The notes under the pieces are model-generated. The model worked only from the letters and a program-made list of their open reading frames with translations. It was not told where the DNA came from and searched no databases. From positions 1-64,000 of the forward strand of contig CBDUZS010000003.1 in NCBI GenBank assembly GCA_965371785.1: a stretch of 64,000 bases of DNA, in the 5' to 3' direction. The stretch comes from CBDUZS01 sp965371785. Its GTDB lineage: Bacteria > Fermentibacterota > Fermentibacteria > Fermentibacterales > JCC-6. Shown piece after piece: positions 9,119 through 18,358 of the stretch. The position numbers and the translations under genes are program-made. Position 1 is the first letter of the stretch, and each line of letters starts with the position of its first letter.

Positions 9119-9673
9119 ATGTTCGCAGTACTGCCCTCCATGTGGAGATGTGATCCACACGGGGGTGTCGACGTCCTGCTCCGGGAAGCAGGTCAGAACG
9201 CATGTGAAGCCGTCAGGAACGCCCTCTCCGGCGGGGAAAGGAATTTCCTCTTCGGTACGGATGGTGCTGCTGATCACGTATGCTGGCTAGTGGCCACGGA
9301 TCACATCAGTCTGTTCGGAGACGGCCCCCTTGCGGGAAGGAACAGGGACGATCTCGGTCCCAGGTTCACTTCACTGGAAGGTCTCTACGCGGCTCCGGAT
9401 GGTTGCTGGGAGCGCGGCGTGGTCTGCAGAGTGCCTGACTGGAAGGCTGCGACACCAGCCGAGCTGCGTTTCACCGGTGTGTCTGCACTGGTCTCGAGCG
9501 GGGTAGACGAAGCTATCGTTGCAGGTCACGGCGGGGGGAGTGTTACTCTCCTCGTAAGATGCCATGACTGGGAAGGGGCAATACCGGAAATACCACCCCT
9601 GGAAGTACTGGCACAAGCGATCCGGGAGTGTACTGATATGCTCTCCGAGCGTAATGGAGGAGGTGAGGAGTAG
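9119..9673 (+). CDS. Shortened purine-nucleoside-phosphorylase-like protein
   Basis: A 184-residue protein starting at ATG 9119 behind GGAGGATC. The segment DHISLFGDGPLAGRNRDDLGPRF closely follows the purine nucleoside phosphorylase motif (DHINL.G.NPL.G.N....GPRF), and later GVSALVSSGVDEAIVAGHGGGSVTLLV fits the latter half of that fold. It is roughly 100 residues shorter than a normal PNP and lacks a recognisable phosphate-binding N terminus, so activity is doubtful. It sits between the large ATPase gene and ileS, sharing its last base with the ileS start. It could be a derived ligand-binding protein or a degenerate enzyme. Confidence 0.55.
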   Translation: MFAVLPSMWRCDPHGGVDVLLREAGQNACEAVRNALSGGERNFLFGTDGAADHVCWLVATDHISLFGDGPLAGRNRDDLGPRFTSLEGLYAAPDGCWERGVVCRVPDWKAATPAELRFTGVSALVSSGVDEAIVAGHGGGSVTLLVRCHDWEGAIPEIPPLEVLAQAIRECTDMLSERNGGGEE

Positions 9674-12447
9674 TGAATTACAAGGACACGATAAGATTGC
9701 CAAGAACCGCTTTCTCGATGAAAGGTAACCTGATTAACAGGGAGCCGGAACTGCTCCTCGAGTGGGAAGAAGGAAACCTGTACTCCAGGATACGGGAAGC
9801 CCGCAGGGGGATGCCTCTGTTCATACTCCACGACGGACCACCGTACGCAAATGGAAACGTCCACCTCGGTACGGCCCTGAACAAGATCCTCAAGGATTTC
9901 ATCATCAAATCACATACCATGATGGGATTCGATTCACCTTACGTTCCAGGCTGGGACTGCCACGGCATGCCAATAGAACACAAGGTCACTTCGCAGATGA
10001 GTGATTCTGATGCAGCTCCATCCCGGCTCGAGATAAGGAAGAGGTGCAGGGAGTATGCAGCGGGTTTCATTCCGATTCAACGTCGAGAATTCAAGAGGCT
10101 GGGTATCTTCGGAGACTGGGAGCACCCCTACCTGACGATGAGCAAATCTTATGAATCCGGTATCGTACGGGCTTTCGCCGAGCTTGCCAGGGGTGGTTAC
10201 ATCTACAAGGGACTTCGTCCGATCCACTGGTGTACGAGCTGTTCTACTGCCCTTGCCGAAGCCGAGGTGGAGTACGGGAATCACAGTTCACCATCCATCT
10301 ACGTAGCATTTTCCATGTCCGATCCCGGTTCCTGGGATTCGAGGGGCGTACCGGAGGGAACAGAGGTCGTAGTATGGACGACCACTCCCTGGACTCTTCC
10401 GGCTAACATGGCTGTTGCTCTCAATCCGCGGGAAAAGTACGTCGTAGTAGAGGTATCGGGCGACAGGAAATTCCTGGTTGCCGCCCACCGTGTGAATTCC
10501 TTTCTCGAGGACGCAGGCCTGGAGGGCGTGGTCGTTCCAGGTCTCTTCTTCGGTGGAAGCGAACTCGAAGGTCTACTTCTCGAGCACCCGCTGTTCGATT
10601 CGAAGACTTCACTAATGATACTTGCAGAACATGTTACTATGGATGACGGAACGGGATGCGTTCATACTGCTCCCGGTCATGGCGCCGAGGACTTCCAGAT
10701 CGCGGGACGCTATGGGCTGGATATCTTCAGCCCCGTTCTCGAGGACGGCGTTTTCTCCGAGGAAGCAGGCAAATACGCCGGTATGCATGTATTCATGGCG
10801 AATTCCGTTATTCTGGAGGATCTGGAAAAGACCGGCCACCTCGTTGCCAGCAGGACCGTTGAACACAGCTATCCGCATTGCTGGCGATGCAGGAACCCGC
10901 TGATCTTCAGGGCAACGAGACAGTTCTTCCTTGACCTTGACAGAAACTCTCTCAGGGACAGGATACTGAGTGAGGTGGATCGCGTCAGATGGCATCCTGC
11001 ATGGGGATACGAACGGATGAAAAACATGATGTCCGTACGGCCTGACTGGTGCCTGTCCAGGCAACGGTACTGGGGTGTCGCTCTTCCCGTATTCACCTGT
11101 GATGACTGCCTCGAACCGGTCATCGATCCCTGCGTCATAGACGGTGTTGCCGAGCTGATTGCCGAGGAAGGGTCTGATGTATGGTTCGAACTCGAACCCT
11201 CGGAGCTCTTTGCAAGGGCTGGTAAGAGCTGTTCGTGCCCTTCCTGCGGATCTCCGAACATCTCCAGGGTGGATGACATCCTCGACGTATGGTTCGACAG
11301 CTCCCTCAGCCATTACAACGTCCTCACAGATGAGTACGGTCTGTCACGCCCGGCAGCTGTCTATCTGGAAGCAACCGATCAGCACAGAGGCTGGTTTGGT
11401 GTGAGCATGATAACCAGTGAAGCCCTCGGAATGAGCAGGCCTGCTGACAACATCATCACGCATGGTCTTGTCCAGGATAAATCGGGCAAGAAAATGTCCA
11501 AATCCCTGGGCAACATCATTTCACCTCTGGAGATCGTCGATCGGATGGGTGCCGATATTCTGAGGCTCTGGTTTGCAGGAATCGACTACACTGCCGATTT
11601 CAGAGCTGACCTGACGCAACTCGGCGATTCCAGAGAGGCTTACAGAAAACTGAGGAATACACTCAGGTTCATGCTCGGGAACCTGGACGATGGATGCGGG
11701 ACGGATTTCTCTCCGCAGAACCTCGAAGGTCTTGACAGGTACGTTTACCTCCGGTTCCGGGAGCTCTGCAGACTCTGCACAAGCGAGTACCGAAGTTTCG
11801 AGTTTCACAGGGTGTACAGGGAACTCCGCAATTTCGCTGTAATCGACCTCTCGGGTCTCTATCTCGATGTCCGGAAGGACAGGCTGTACTGTGATTCGAG
11901 TACATCGCCCGGAAGCGTTTCCACGAGAAGACTTCTCGCATGGATGACTCTGGAGCTGATAAAGCTTCTTGCGCCCGTGATACCGTTCACTGCAGAGGAT
12001 GCCTGGCGTCAGCTGCCTGCCGCCCTCACGGAAGGGTGTGACAGCGTGCATCTGGCAATGTTCGAGGAAATCCCGGATTCAGGAGAGGACGAACGGCTCG
12101 AGCTGGAATCCTGGAAACCGTATCTGGAAGTTCGAAGATCGGTCCTGAAGGCACTCGAGGAAGCCAGGGCAGCAGGAGAGATCGGCGGCGGACTGGAGGC
12201 AGGAGTCAGGCTGACCTTGCCCGCGGAGATGGCCGGCAGCGCACTCGGTGAGGAATGGGCTGATTTCCTCATCGTCTCACAGGTCGAGGTGGACTCGGGG
12301 AGCCCGGTCTCCGTAGAGGTCACACCTGCCCGGGGAACAAAATGCCAGAGATGCTGGAGGATTCTTCCCGAAGTCGGATCGTGCAGTTTTGCAGACGATG
12401 TCTGTCACCGCTGCAATGACCTGCTCGAGAGTGAGCAAAGGGAATGA
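9673..12447 (+). CDS. ileS: Isoleucyl-tRNA synthetase
   Basis: Class I synthetase charging tRNA-Ile. The 924 residues match bacterial IleS length. The HIGH-type signature is GNVHLG (61-66), the KMSKS loop is at 607-611, the CP1 editing domain has VWTTTPWTLPANMA, and the C-terminal zinc site has cysteines 891/894 and 911/914. GTG 9673 is preceded by GGAGGTGAGGAG. The stop overlaps lspA (ATGA), giving an ileS-lspA operon as in many bacteria. The sequence looks intact, with no missing catalytic motif. Confidence 0.98.
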   Translation: MNYKDTIRLPRTAFSMKGNLINREPELLLEWEEGNLYSRIREARRGMPLFILHDGPPYANGNVHLGTALNKILKDFIIKSHTMMGFDSPYVPGWDCHGMPIEHKVTSQMSDSDAAPSRLEIRKRCREYAAGFIPIQRREFKRLGIFGDWEHPYLTMSKSYESGIVRAFAELARGGYIYKGLRPIHWCTSCSTALAEAEVEYGNHSSPSIYVAFSMSDPGSWDSRGVPEGTEVVVWTTTPWTLPANMAVALNPREKYVVVEVSGDRKFLVAAHRVNSFLEDAGLEGVVVPGLFFGGSELEGLLLEHPLFDSKTSLMILAEHVTMDDGTGCVHTAPGHGAEDFQIAGRYGLDIFSPVLEDGVFSEEAGKYAGMHVFMANSVILEDLEKTGHLVASRTVEHSYPHCWRCRNPLIFRATRQFFLDLDRNSLRDRILSEVDRVRWHPAWGYERMKNMMSVRPDWCLSRQRYWGVALPVFTCDDCLEPVIDPCVIDGVAELIAEEGSDVWFELEPSELFARAGKSCSCPSCGSPNISRVDDILDVWFDSSLSHYNVLTDEYGLSRPAAVYLEATDQHRGWFGVSMITSEALGMSRPADNIITHGLVQDKSGKKMSKSLGNIISPLEIVDRMGADILRLWFAGIDYTADFRADLTQLGDSREAYRKLRNTLRFMLGNLDDGCGTDFSPQNLEGLDRYVYLRFRELCRLCTSEYRSFEFHRVYRELRNFAVIDLSGLYLDVRKDRLYCDSSTSPGSVSTRRLLAWMTLELIKLLAPVIPFTAEDAWRQLPAALTEGCDSVHLAMFEEIPDSGEDERLELESWKPYLEVRRSVLKALEEARAAGEIGGGLEAGVRLTLPAEMAGSALGEEWADFLIVSQVEVDSGSPVSVEVTPARGTKCQRCWRILPEVGSCSFADDVCHRCNDLLESEQRE

Positions 12448-12950
12448 GAATTCTGAATTCCAGACCCGGTGCATTCATTCTTGCCGCAGTTGTTGTGCTC
12501 ATCGATCAGATCAGCAAGAGGATTGCCGTGAACTGCCTGGAACTGGGTGAACCCGTCAGGATTGCAGGTGAAGTGATCAGGTTTGCCCTCAGGTACAACG
12601 AAGGCGCAGCATTCAGCTTCTCATGGGGAGGACCTGTTTTCCTGACCGTTTTCAGCATTGCGGCTGCCGCACTCGTATCGGTTCTGATCAAAAGATGCCG
12701 GGATTGCACGCGGGGCTCATTCCTGGCCCTTGGTGCGATTCTGGGTGGTGCTCTGGGTAATCTGACGGACAGGATACTCTACGGAATGGTAATCGATTTC
12801 ATCGATATCGGAACACACTCCTGGAGGTGGCCCACTTTCAACGCTGCAGATATTGCCATCTGTATAGGAGGAATTTCACTTCTTCTGCTCTACCACGGCA
12901 GGAAGTCATCGGGCACTGGTTCCGGGAATGTCGGAGAGGAGCATCCGTGA
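12444..12950 (+). CDS. lspA: Lipoprotein signal peptidase (signal peptidase II)
   Basis: Membrane aspartyl protease that removes signal peptides from diacylglyceryl prolipoproteins. The 168 residues have four hydrophobic segments. Family motifs are present: YNEGAAFSF (51-59), GNLTDR (105-110) with catalytic Asp109, and FNAADIAI (132-139) with catalytic Asp136. ATG 12444 overlaps the ileS stop and the gene's own stop overlaps the carbamate kinase start (GTGA). It implies the organism makes lipoproteins. Confidence 0.96.
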   Translation: MRILNSRPGAFILAAVVVLIDQISKRIAVNCLELGEPVRIAGEVIRFALRYNEGAAFSFSWGGPVFLTVFSIAAAALVSVLIKRCRDCTRGSFLALGAILGGALGNLTDRILYGMVIDFIDIGTHSWRWPTFNAADIAICIGGISLLLLYHGRKSSGTGSGNVGEEHP

Positions 12951-13882
12951 AGAGAACGGTAGTGGCCATTGGAGGTAATTCCCTGATAGAACCCGGCGCA
13001 CGTAACGGGAACAGGGACACTCATGCTCTTGCACGCGAAGTGTGTGAAGAACTGGCAGTTCTTGCCAGGGATCGGGGGAGTCTCGTGATAACTCACGGTA
13101 ACGGCCCCCAGGTCGGATTCGAACTGCTGCGTAATGCGATGGCAAGGGAGATCGTCCCTCCTGATGGTATGGACGTGAACGTTGCTGCAACACAGGGATA
13201 CATTGGCTACCTGCTCCAGCAGGTTCTCGGTGACGTGCTCGAGGAGCTGAATGTTGACATACCGGTGACCAGTCTTATCACGCAGGTCGTGGTCGATGCG
13301 GACGATCCCGGGTTCGATAACCCGACCAAGCCCGTCGGACCATTCTACTCTTCTGAGGAAGCAAAGCAGTTCATCGGGGAAAAGGGCTGGATCATGAAAG
13401 AGGATTCAGGGCGTGGCTGGCGAAGGGTCGTTCCCTCACCGAAACCCAGGAAGATACTGGAACTTCCTGCTATCAGAACACTTGCAGACGCAGGGCAGAT
13501 AGTGATCTGTAACGGCGGCGGCGGGGTTCCGGTTCTGAGAGACGGTTTCGTGGTCAGAGGAGTCGGTGCGGTCATCGATAAGGACCATGCGAGTGCGCTG
13601 CTGGCGACCAAGCTGGAAGCGGACACCTACATTATTTCGACTACGGTTCCCGAGGTGTACACAGGCTTTGGTTCTCCCGAGCAGACCCCCATCAGGAGTA
13701 TTCACTCCGACGAACTCCGACAGCTTGTTTCCCGAAATAATTTCGCTACAGGATCGATGCTTCCGAAGATAAAGGCCTCTCTGGGTTTCCTGAAGCATGG
13801 CGGGAGAATGGTTGTAATAACCTCTCCCGGGAACATTCTGAGCGCACTCGAGGGAAAAGCGGGAACGACGATTCTTCCCTGA
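12947..13882 (+). CDS. arcC: Carbamate kinase
   Basis: Amino-acid-kinase-fold enzyme that makes ATP from carbamoyl phosphate and ADP. The 311 residues open with VVAIGGNSLIEP, followed by VITHGNGPQVG, DPTKPVGPFY-like NPTKPVGPFYS, and VICNGGGGVPV, then VIDKDHASALLA, all diagnostic of carbamate kinase rather than glutamate-5-kinase or UMP kinase. GTG 12947 overlaps the lspA stop and is preceded by GGAGAGGAG. No arginine deiminase or ornithine carbamoyltransferase gene is in this window, so its carbamoyl phosphate source is unknown. Confidence 0.95.
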   Translation: MKRTVVAIGGNSLIEPGARNGNRDTHALAREVCEELAVLARDRGSLVITHGNGPQVGFELLRNAMAREIVPPDGMDVNVAATQGYIGYLLQQVLGDVLEELNVDIPVTSLITQVVVDADDPGFDNPTKPVGPFYSSEEAKQFIGEKGWIMKEDSGRGWRRVVPSPKPRKILELPAIRTLADAGQIVICNGGGGVPVLRDGFVVRGVGAVIDKDHASALLATKLEADTYIISTTVPEVYTGFGSPEQTPIRSIHSDELRQLVSRNNFATGSMLPKIKASLGFLKHGGRMVVITSPGNILSALEGKAGTTILP

Positions 13883-14566
13883 TCAGCCTTCCATCTGGAA
13901 GAGTGTCTTTATGGCGCCCCACGAATTCCTGTCGAAGGCATCCGTTGCGTAGATGTCGAAGAATGCGTCGGTGAACTCGCCGAAGGCATCGTATGTGCTC
14001 TCCCAGCCGCTGGATCCGTTTTTCCAGTACACCGTCTGCAGCAGTGAGTGATTCTGCACGAGCATGAGAGCATTGACATTGTTCACTGCCTGTACTTCCA
14101 GCCAGTAATGGATATTTGCAGAAAGCTCGGGATTCAGATCGGGCGGAATACTGCATGAAGTCCTGCAGATATCGTAGCCTGAGAGAGTGTAACCGGTGGC
14201 GTAGTTGATACATGGTGCTGCAGCGCTCCAGATTGTTACTGCAGATGCGGGAGACGAATCTCCGTTGTCCTCCGCGATGGCCAGATTTACCTGCTTGCTC
14301 GGTGATCCCAGGTAGATCATCCAGATGACTATCTCGCTGATTTCGATGTCATCATCCAGTGTGAAATCGTCAGTGATCCATCTATCTTCTCCGGAGTAGT
14401 TACTGTAGCAGTCCAGAACATTCTGCGGAACAAATGTCTGTGAGTAAGCAATACCGCTGAGTCTGACGGGGCCGGTTCCGGAGGGATGAACGGGACCGAG
14501 GTGTGTAATGCCGTCAGCGGGAGTCATGCATACTACCGTCAACAGAATGAGCAGGGATTTTCCCAA
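13883..14566 (-). CDS. Secreted tandem-family protein, divergent member (paralogue 1 of 7)
   Basis: A 227-residue exported protein starting from TTG 14566, with AAAGGTG upstream. A signal peptide covers about residues 1-18. It shares the family skeleton: a WITDDFTL segment near residue 65, hydrophobic beta strands (EISEIVIWMIY), a SGYDI motif matching the FAGYxIY of its neighbours, a YWLEVQ strand, and the C-terminal WGAIKTLF. It is the most diverged of the seven, lacking the PGPG loop. Its 3' end abuts the carbamate kinase 3' end. Function unknown. Confidence 0.75.
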   Translation of the reverse strand: MGKSLLILLTVVCMTPADGITHLGPVHPSGTGPVRLSGIAYSQTFVPQNVLDCYSNYSGEDRWITDDFTLDDDIEISEIVIWMIYLGSPSKQVNLAIAEDNGDSSPASAVTIWSAAAPCINYATGYTLSGYDICRTSCSIPPDLNPELSANIHYWLEVQAVNNVNALMLVQNHSLLQTVYWKNGSSGWESTYDAFGEFTDAFFDIYATDAFDRNSWGAIKTLFQMEG

Positions 14567-14671
14567 GCAGGTACACCTTTCCCGGGATACATTGAGTAAT
14601 ATTCGATGCTAAACCCGCAACTCCGGCCGGTCAAGAACGGGAAGGGGGAGAAATCACTTGCCGATGATATC

Positions 14672-15331
14672 CTACTGGAACAGGGTCTTGACCATTCCCC
14701 ATGTAGTTCGATCGAGGGCGACCGTACCCTCGATGATGTTGAACATGTCGGTGGGAGCATATCCCGTGCTCGCACCTGTCTGCCATCCGGTGCCGACGTC
14801 TCTGTAACACTCCATGCCTTTAACTTCGTTATCGATCAGGCAGTACATGTTCAGTTCATCGGAGCGAAACGCAGTCATCCAGTAAGTGGACCCACCGTTG
14901 GCCGTGAAGTGATCGGCATTCGGCAGTTCAATTTCGCAGACGTAAATGTCGTAGCCTGCAAAAGTAAGTCCCGTTTCGGTCCAGGTGACATCTGTTGAGA
15001 GCTGCGTCCAGAGAAGCTCTCCGGGACCAGGGTCAGCATCGCTGTAGAAGCCTACTTCCATAGCTGACGGATTCGTGGTGATTGAAATCGTCCAGAGAGT
15101 GATGTACTCGACATCTGCAGTACTGATGGGAGTGAATTCGTCTGCGACACGGTAGTAGTAGCAGATCGGGAAGACAGTGATGTACACATGTGCTGCGTCA
15201 AACGGATTGGAGTAGATCACTTCATCCGCCAGTGGAAGCGGGAAGTGAACACCTTCGATATGTTCCTCCCATGCAGAGTCTGCCAGTGATACTGCAAGTA
15301 TCATTGCATAAGATACAAACGCCAGTCTCAT
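14672..15331 (-). CDS. Secreted tandem-family protein, subgroup B (paralogue 2 of 7)
   Basis: About 219 residues from ATG 15331, which has AAGGTGAAG in front; a GTG at 15343 is also in frame. A signal peptide is followed by WEEHIEGVHFPLPLAD. Family motifs are VADEFTP, ITLWTIS, PGPGELLWTQLS, TFAGYDIYVCEIELPNAD and WGMVKTLF. The sections around GGSTYW, AFRSDE and CYRDVGTGWQ place it with the member at 16857-17513. All look like beta-rich exported proteins, with no catalytic motif that I can recognise. Confidence 0.8.
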   Translation of the reverse strand: MRLAFVSYAMILAVSLADSAWEEHIEGVHFPLPLADEVIYSNPFDAAHVYITVFPICYYYRVADEFTPISTADVEYITLWTISITTNPSAMEVGFYSDADPGPGELLWTQLSTDVTWTETGLTFAGYDIYVCEIELPNADHFTANGGSTYWMTAFRSDELNMYCLIDNEVKGMECYRDVGTGWQTGASTGYAPTDMFNIIEGTVALDRTTWGMVKTLFQ

Positions 15332-15365
15332 GATACACTTCACCTTTCATAGCCCTCTCAATGTC

Positions 15366-16037
15366 CTACCGGAACAGCGTCTTGACCATTCCCCATGTAG
15401 TTCGATCGAGGGCACCGTAGATGGTTCCCCTCACCATCCTGAACATGTCTACGGGGTCGTAACCCGTCGAAGAACCGGGAACCCACTCTCCTCCAGCGGT
15501 GATGATCCTGTAGGTCTCGTTACCGTTTACCTCATCGTCAAGGATCGCATACAGATTTGAGCCATCCTCTCGATGTGCCGTAATCCAGTACGTGGTTCCG
15601 GTCCAGACGTTCATGTAGTCAAGGTTTGGCAATTCAATGACACAGACGTAGATAGTATATCCCGCGAATGTAACGCCGCTGTCCTTCCAGATGATGTCGG
15701 ATGCGAGATGTTGCCAGAGAATGGTACCCGGACCGGGATAACCATCCCCGAAGAAAGTGACCTCCAGACCGGCCGGATTCGTTGTCGTGGTTATCGTCCA
15801 GAAAGTCAGTTGTTCGATCTGCCCGTTAAGGGAGGGTGTGAAATCGTCTGCAATCCAGTAATCGCTGAAATTGGCGTATGCAGTGCCGTACACGTGATCG
15901 GGGTCGTACATATTGGAATCGAAAACGAAATCTGTCCCCGGCATAGGGATATGAACACCCTCGATGTGTCCCTCCCAGTTCGGGCTGGCAAAAACAGCCG
16001 AAGCAAGGAGACTGAGAAAAATGAATGTAAACCTCAT
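15366..16037 (-). CDS. Secreted tandem-family protein, subgroup C (paralogue 3 of 7)
   Basis: A 223-residue protein with a clear signal peptide (MRFTFIFLSLLASAVFA). Then come WEGHIEGVHIPMPGTD, VYGTAYANFSDYWIADDFTP, LTFWTITTTTNPAGLE, PGPGTILWQHL, TFAGYTIYVCVIELPN, TTYWITAHREDG and a C-terminal WGMVKTLF. It pairs with 17546-18211, sharing TAHREDGxNLYAIxDDEV and WVPGSSTGYDPVDMFR. It probably has its own promoter in the AT-rich gap upstream. Function unknown. Confidence 0.82.
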   Translation of the reverse strand: MRFTFIFLSLLASAVFASPNWEGHIEGVHIPMPGTDFVFDSNMYDPDHVYGTAYANFSDYWIADDFTPSLNGQIEQLTFWTITTTTNPAGLEVTFFGDGYPGPGTILWQHLASDIIWKDSGVTFAGYTIYVCVIELPNLDYMNVWTGTTYWITAHREDGSNLYAILDDEVNGNETYRIITAGGEWVPGSSTGYDPVDMFRMVRGTIYGALDRTTWGMVKTLFR

Positions 16038-16159
16038 AATGGTATCCTTTCACTCAGATGATGATTTTCTATACATTTTAGTTATTCAAATAATTGAATT
16101 CCCTTGTGAACACAAGTGCGAGGTTTAAAATGTGTATCCGGTCAGAATGGAGTAAGCCT
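16038..16159 (-). promoter_or_regulatory. AT-rich upstream region of the first subgroup C gene
   Basis: This 122-base gap is markedly AT-rich. Read on the minus strand it contains TTGTGT, 17 bases, then TATTTG, a weak sigma-70-like pair. A matching arrangement (TTGCGC, 17 bases, TATCAA) lies in the related gap upstream of the second C gene at 18212-18300. The conserved order suggests a promoter copied with the gene block. Confidence 0.4.
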
Positions 16160-16825
16160 CTAGAAAAGCGTCTTGAGTGCTCCCCAGGTATTGCGGTCGA
16201 GAGCAATCGTGCCCTCGATAATGCGGAACAGGTCGGTAGGATCGTAGCCGGTTGTAGAGCCAGGAACCCATGGACCACTTGCGGTAATGATCCTGTAGCA
16301 TTCGGTTCCAGTAACCTCGTAGTCCATGATCGCGTAGAGACTCGTCCCGTCGTCGCGCTGAAAACCTGTCCAGTAGGTGACTCCCGGGCTTATGACGAAG
16401 TAATCCGTGTTGGGAAGATCCATCTCCGTGATATAAATCGGGTATCCGGCGAAAGTGACGCCGCTGTTGGTGAATACAAGGTCTCCGCCGGAAATTGATT
16501 CCGACCACAGCACCGCTCCTGGCCCCGGAGCGGCATCGTCCAGGAAGTAGACGAGTAAGCTGCTGGGCAAGCCGCCCGTGGTCAGTGACCAGTACGTCAC
16601 CTTTTCGACCGTTGCCGTGAATGCCACGGTAAGGTCGTCGGCAACCCAGTAGTCCCCGAAGACGGCAAAGGCGGTCGAGTACATCGTCCCGCTCAACGGA
16701 TTCGAGTCGATTATGTCATCGGTTGCAGGCCATGGAGTGATCGTGCCTTCCCAGTGACCTTCAATGCTCGAACTGGCACCAGCGTAAGCAGTGAGAATGG
16801 CGATGAAAACGCAACAAAGTTTCAT
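16160..16825 (-). CDS. Secreted tandem-family protein, subgroup A (paralogue 4 of 7)
   Basis: A 221-residue exported protein (signal MKLCCVFIAILTAYAGA). Family features are FGDYWVADDLTV, PGPGAVLWSES, SGGDLVFTNSG, TFAGYPIYITEMDLPNTDYF, VTYWTGFQRDDG and WGALKTLF. The SGGDL insert and FQRxDGT segment pair it with 18411-19070. The gene is on the minus strand, about 30 bases downstream of the second B gene, so co-transcription across the array is possible. Confidence 0.8.
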   Translation of the reverse strand: MKLCCVFIAILTAYAGASSSIEGHWEGTITPWPATDDIIDSNPLSGTMYSTAFAVFGDYWVADDLTVAFTATVEKVTYWSLTTGGLPSSLLVYFLDDAAPGPGAVLWSESISGGDLVFTNSGVTFAGYPIYITEMDLPNTDYFVISPGVTYWTGFQRDDGTSLYAIMDYEVTGTECYRIITASGPWVPGSTTGYDPTDLFRIIEGTIALDRNTWGALKTLF

Positions 16826-16856
16826 TTCCGACTCCTTTCAGCATAAGCTGGGCTGG

Positions 16857-17513
16857 TCAGAAAAGTGTCTTGACCATCCCCCATGTAGCTCTGTCGAGCG
16901 TAACAGTGCCCTCGATGATGCGGAACATGTCACTGGGATCGAATCCGAAGTTCGAACCGGGCTGCCAGCCGCTGCCGGTGTCTCTGTAGCACTCCGTGCC
17001 TTCCACTTCGTCGTCTTGTATGCTGTACAGGTTAGAGCCATCGGAGCGGTGAGCGGTCACCCAGTAGGTGGAGCCGCCGTTGACCGTGAAGTAATCCGCG
17101 TTCGGCAGTTCCATCTCGCAGATGTAGATGGTGTAGCCGGCAAAAGTAACACCGCTGTCGGTCCAGATGATATCGGTCGTGAGCTGTGTCCAGAGAACAA
17201 CACCCGGGCCGGGAGCGACATCGTTGTAGAAGAAAACTTCGAGTGCAACCGGATTCGTTGTCGTGGAAACCGTCCAGATGGTGATGAACTCGACATCGGC
17301 CATGTAGTCTGGGGTGAAGTCGTCAGCAATCCAGTTGCTGCTGAAGATTGCGAAGGCAGTTGAGAATACGTGCTCCTCGTCGTATGCATTCGTGTCGATG
17401 ATATCATCCGTCGGAGGAAGTGGAATGTGGACACCTTCGGTATGTCCCTCCCATGTCGAGTCAGCCAGTGATACCGCCACGATTACGGCAAGAGATACGA
17501 GTACAAGTTTCAT
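16857..17513 (-). CDS. Secreted tandem-family protein, subgroup B (paralogue 5 of 7)
   Basis: A 218-residue protein with signal peptide MKLVLVSLAVIVAVSLADS and then WEGHTEGVHIPLPPTDDIID. It carries WIADDFTPD, ITIWTVSTTTNP, PGPGVVLWTQLTTD, TFAGYTIYICEMELPNADYF, GGSTYWVTAHRSDGSN and WGMVKTLF. It is the close relative of 14672-15331. ATG 17513 is preceded by GAGAGGGGG. Beta-rich with no recognised catalytic residues. Confidence 0.82.
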   Translation of the reverse strand: MKLVLVSLAVIVAVSLADSTWEGHTEGVHIPLPPTDDIIDTNAYDEEHVFSTAFAIFSSNWIADDFTPDYMADVEFITIWTVSTTTNPVALEVFFYNDVAPGPGVVLWTQLTTDIIWTDSGVTFAGYTIYICEMELPNADYFTVNGGSTYWVTAHRSDGSNLYSIQDDEVEGTECYRDTGSGWQPGSNFGFDPSDMFRIIEGTVTLDRATWGMVKTLF

Positions 17514-17545
17514 ACGGCACGCCCCCTCTCAGGGCATTTGACACC

Positions 17546-18211
17546 CTACTGGAAAAGCGTCTTGACCATCCCCCAGGTAGCTCTGTCGAGAGCAACCGTA
17601 CCCTCGATGATACGGAACATATCGACAGGATCGTAACCCGTTGAAGAACCGGGAACCCAGTCTCCTCCTCCTGCGAGAATCCTGTAGCTCTCGCTGCCGC
17701 TGACCTCATCGTCGACTATCGCGTACAGGTTTTCGCCATCCTCTCGATGTGCTGTGACCCAGTACGTTGTCCCCGCCCAGATATTCGGATAGTCCAGGTT
17801 CGGCAGATCTATGAAACAGATGTAGATAGGATAACCTGCGAACGTAACACCGCTGTTCGCCCAGATGATGTCGGATACCAGGTTCTGCCAGAGAATGGTT
17901 CCCGGACCGGGGTATCCGTCTCCGTAGATGGTGGCTTCAAGACCTGTTGGATTGGTTGTCGTGGATACGGTCCAGAAAGTCAGCACAGTGATCTGTCCGC
18001 TGTAGGAGGGTGTAAAATCGTCGGCAATCCAGTAGTTGCCGAAGTTGCCGAATGCATTGCTGTACACGTGGGCAGGATCGTACGCATTGGTGTCGAAGAC
18101 AAAATCTGTCTCGGGCAAGGGAATATGAACACCCTCGACATGCCCCTCCCAGACCGGTCTGGCAACGACAATAGAAATGATGATGCTCAGAAAAATGAAT
18201 GCAAACTTCAT
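17546..18211 (-). CDS. Secreted tandem-family protein, subgroup C (paralogue 6 of 7)
   Basis: A 221-residue protein with signal peptide MKFAFIFLSIIISIVVA and WEGHVEGVHIPLPETDFVF. Motifs are FGNYWIADDFTP, LTFWTVSTTTNPTGLE, PGPGTILWQNLVSD, TFAGYPIYICFIDLPN, TTYWVTAHREDG and WGMVKTLF. It is very close to 15366-16037 over its whole length. The upstream gap (18212-18300) is also similar to that of its partner, supporting block duplication. Confidence 0.83.
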   Translation of the reverse strand: MKFAFIFLSIIISIVVARPVWEGHVEGVHIPLPETDFVFDTNAYDPAHVYSNAFGNFGNYWIADDFTPSYSGQITVLTFWTVSTTTNPTGLEATIYGDGYPGPGTILWQNLVSDIIWANSGVTFAGYPIYICFIDLPNLDYPNIWAGTTYWVTAHREDGENLYAIVDDEVSGSESYRILAGGGDWVPGSSTGYDPVDMFRIIEGTVALDRATWGMVKTLFQ

Positions 18212-18300
18212 GGACGTATCCCTTCGATAACGAGTTTTCGCATTTACAGGATTTTGATAATCGAATTTGCCTGTGTGCGCAAGTGTGAAGGTCGTCAGGG
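18212..18300 (-). promoter_or_regulatory. Upstream region of the second subgroup C gene, conserved with its copy
   Basis: On the minus strand TTGCGC, 17 bases, TATCAA precede the ATG at 18211 by a plausible leader. The stretch at 18257-18292 aligns with 16089-16124 upstream of the other C gene, so it appears to have been duplicated along with the coding sequence. Confidence 0.4.
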
Positions 18301-18358
18301 CTATTTCGTTCCCGAAGAGAATCGAAAATCTTTCCTGCTAAAAAAAACACCTGCCCAG

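Noticed and set aside
12947..13882. Glutamate 5-kinase or aspartate kinase
   Set aside because: The NPTKPVGPFYS and VIDKDHASALLA motifs are those of carbamate kinase; no PUA domain is present.
13860..13900. CTTCCATCTGGAAG as a terminator between convergent genes
   Set aside because: Only six-base arms and no T run; it overlaps a coding 3' end.
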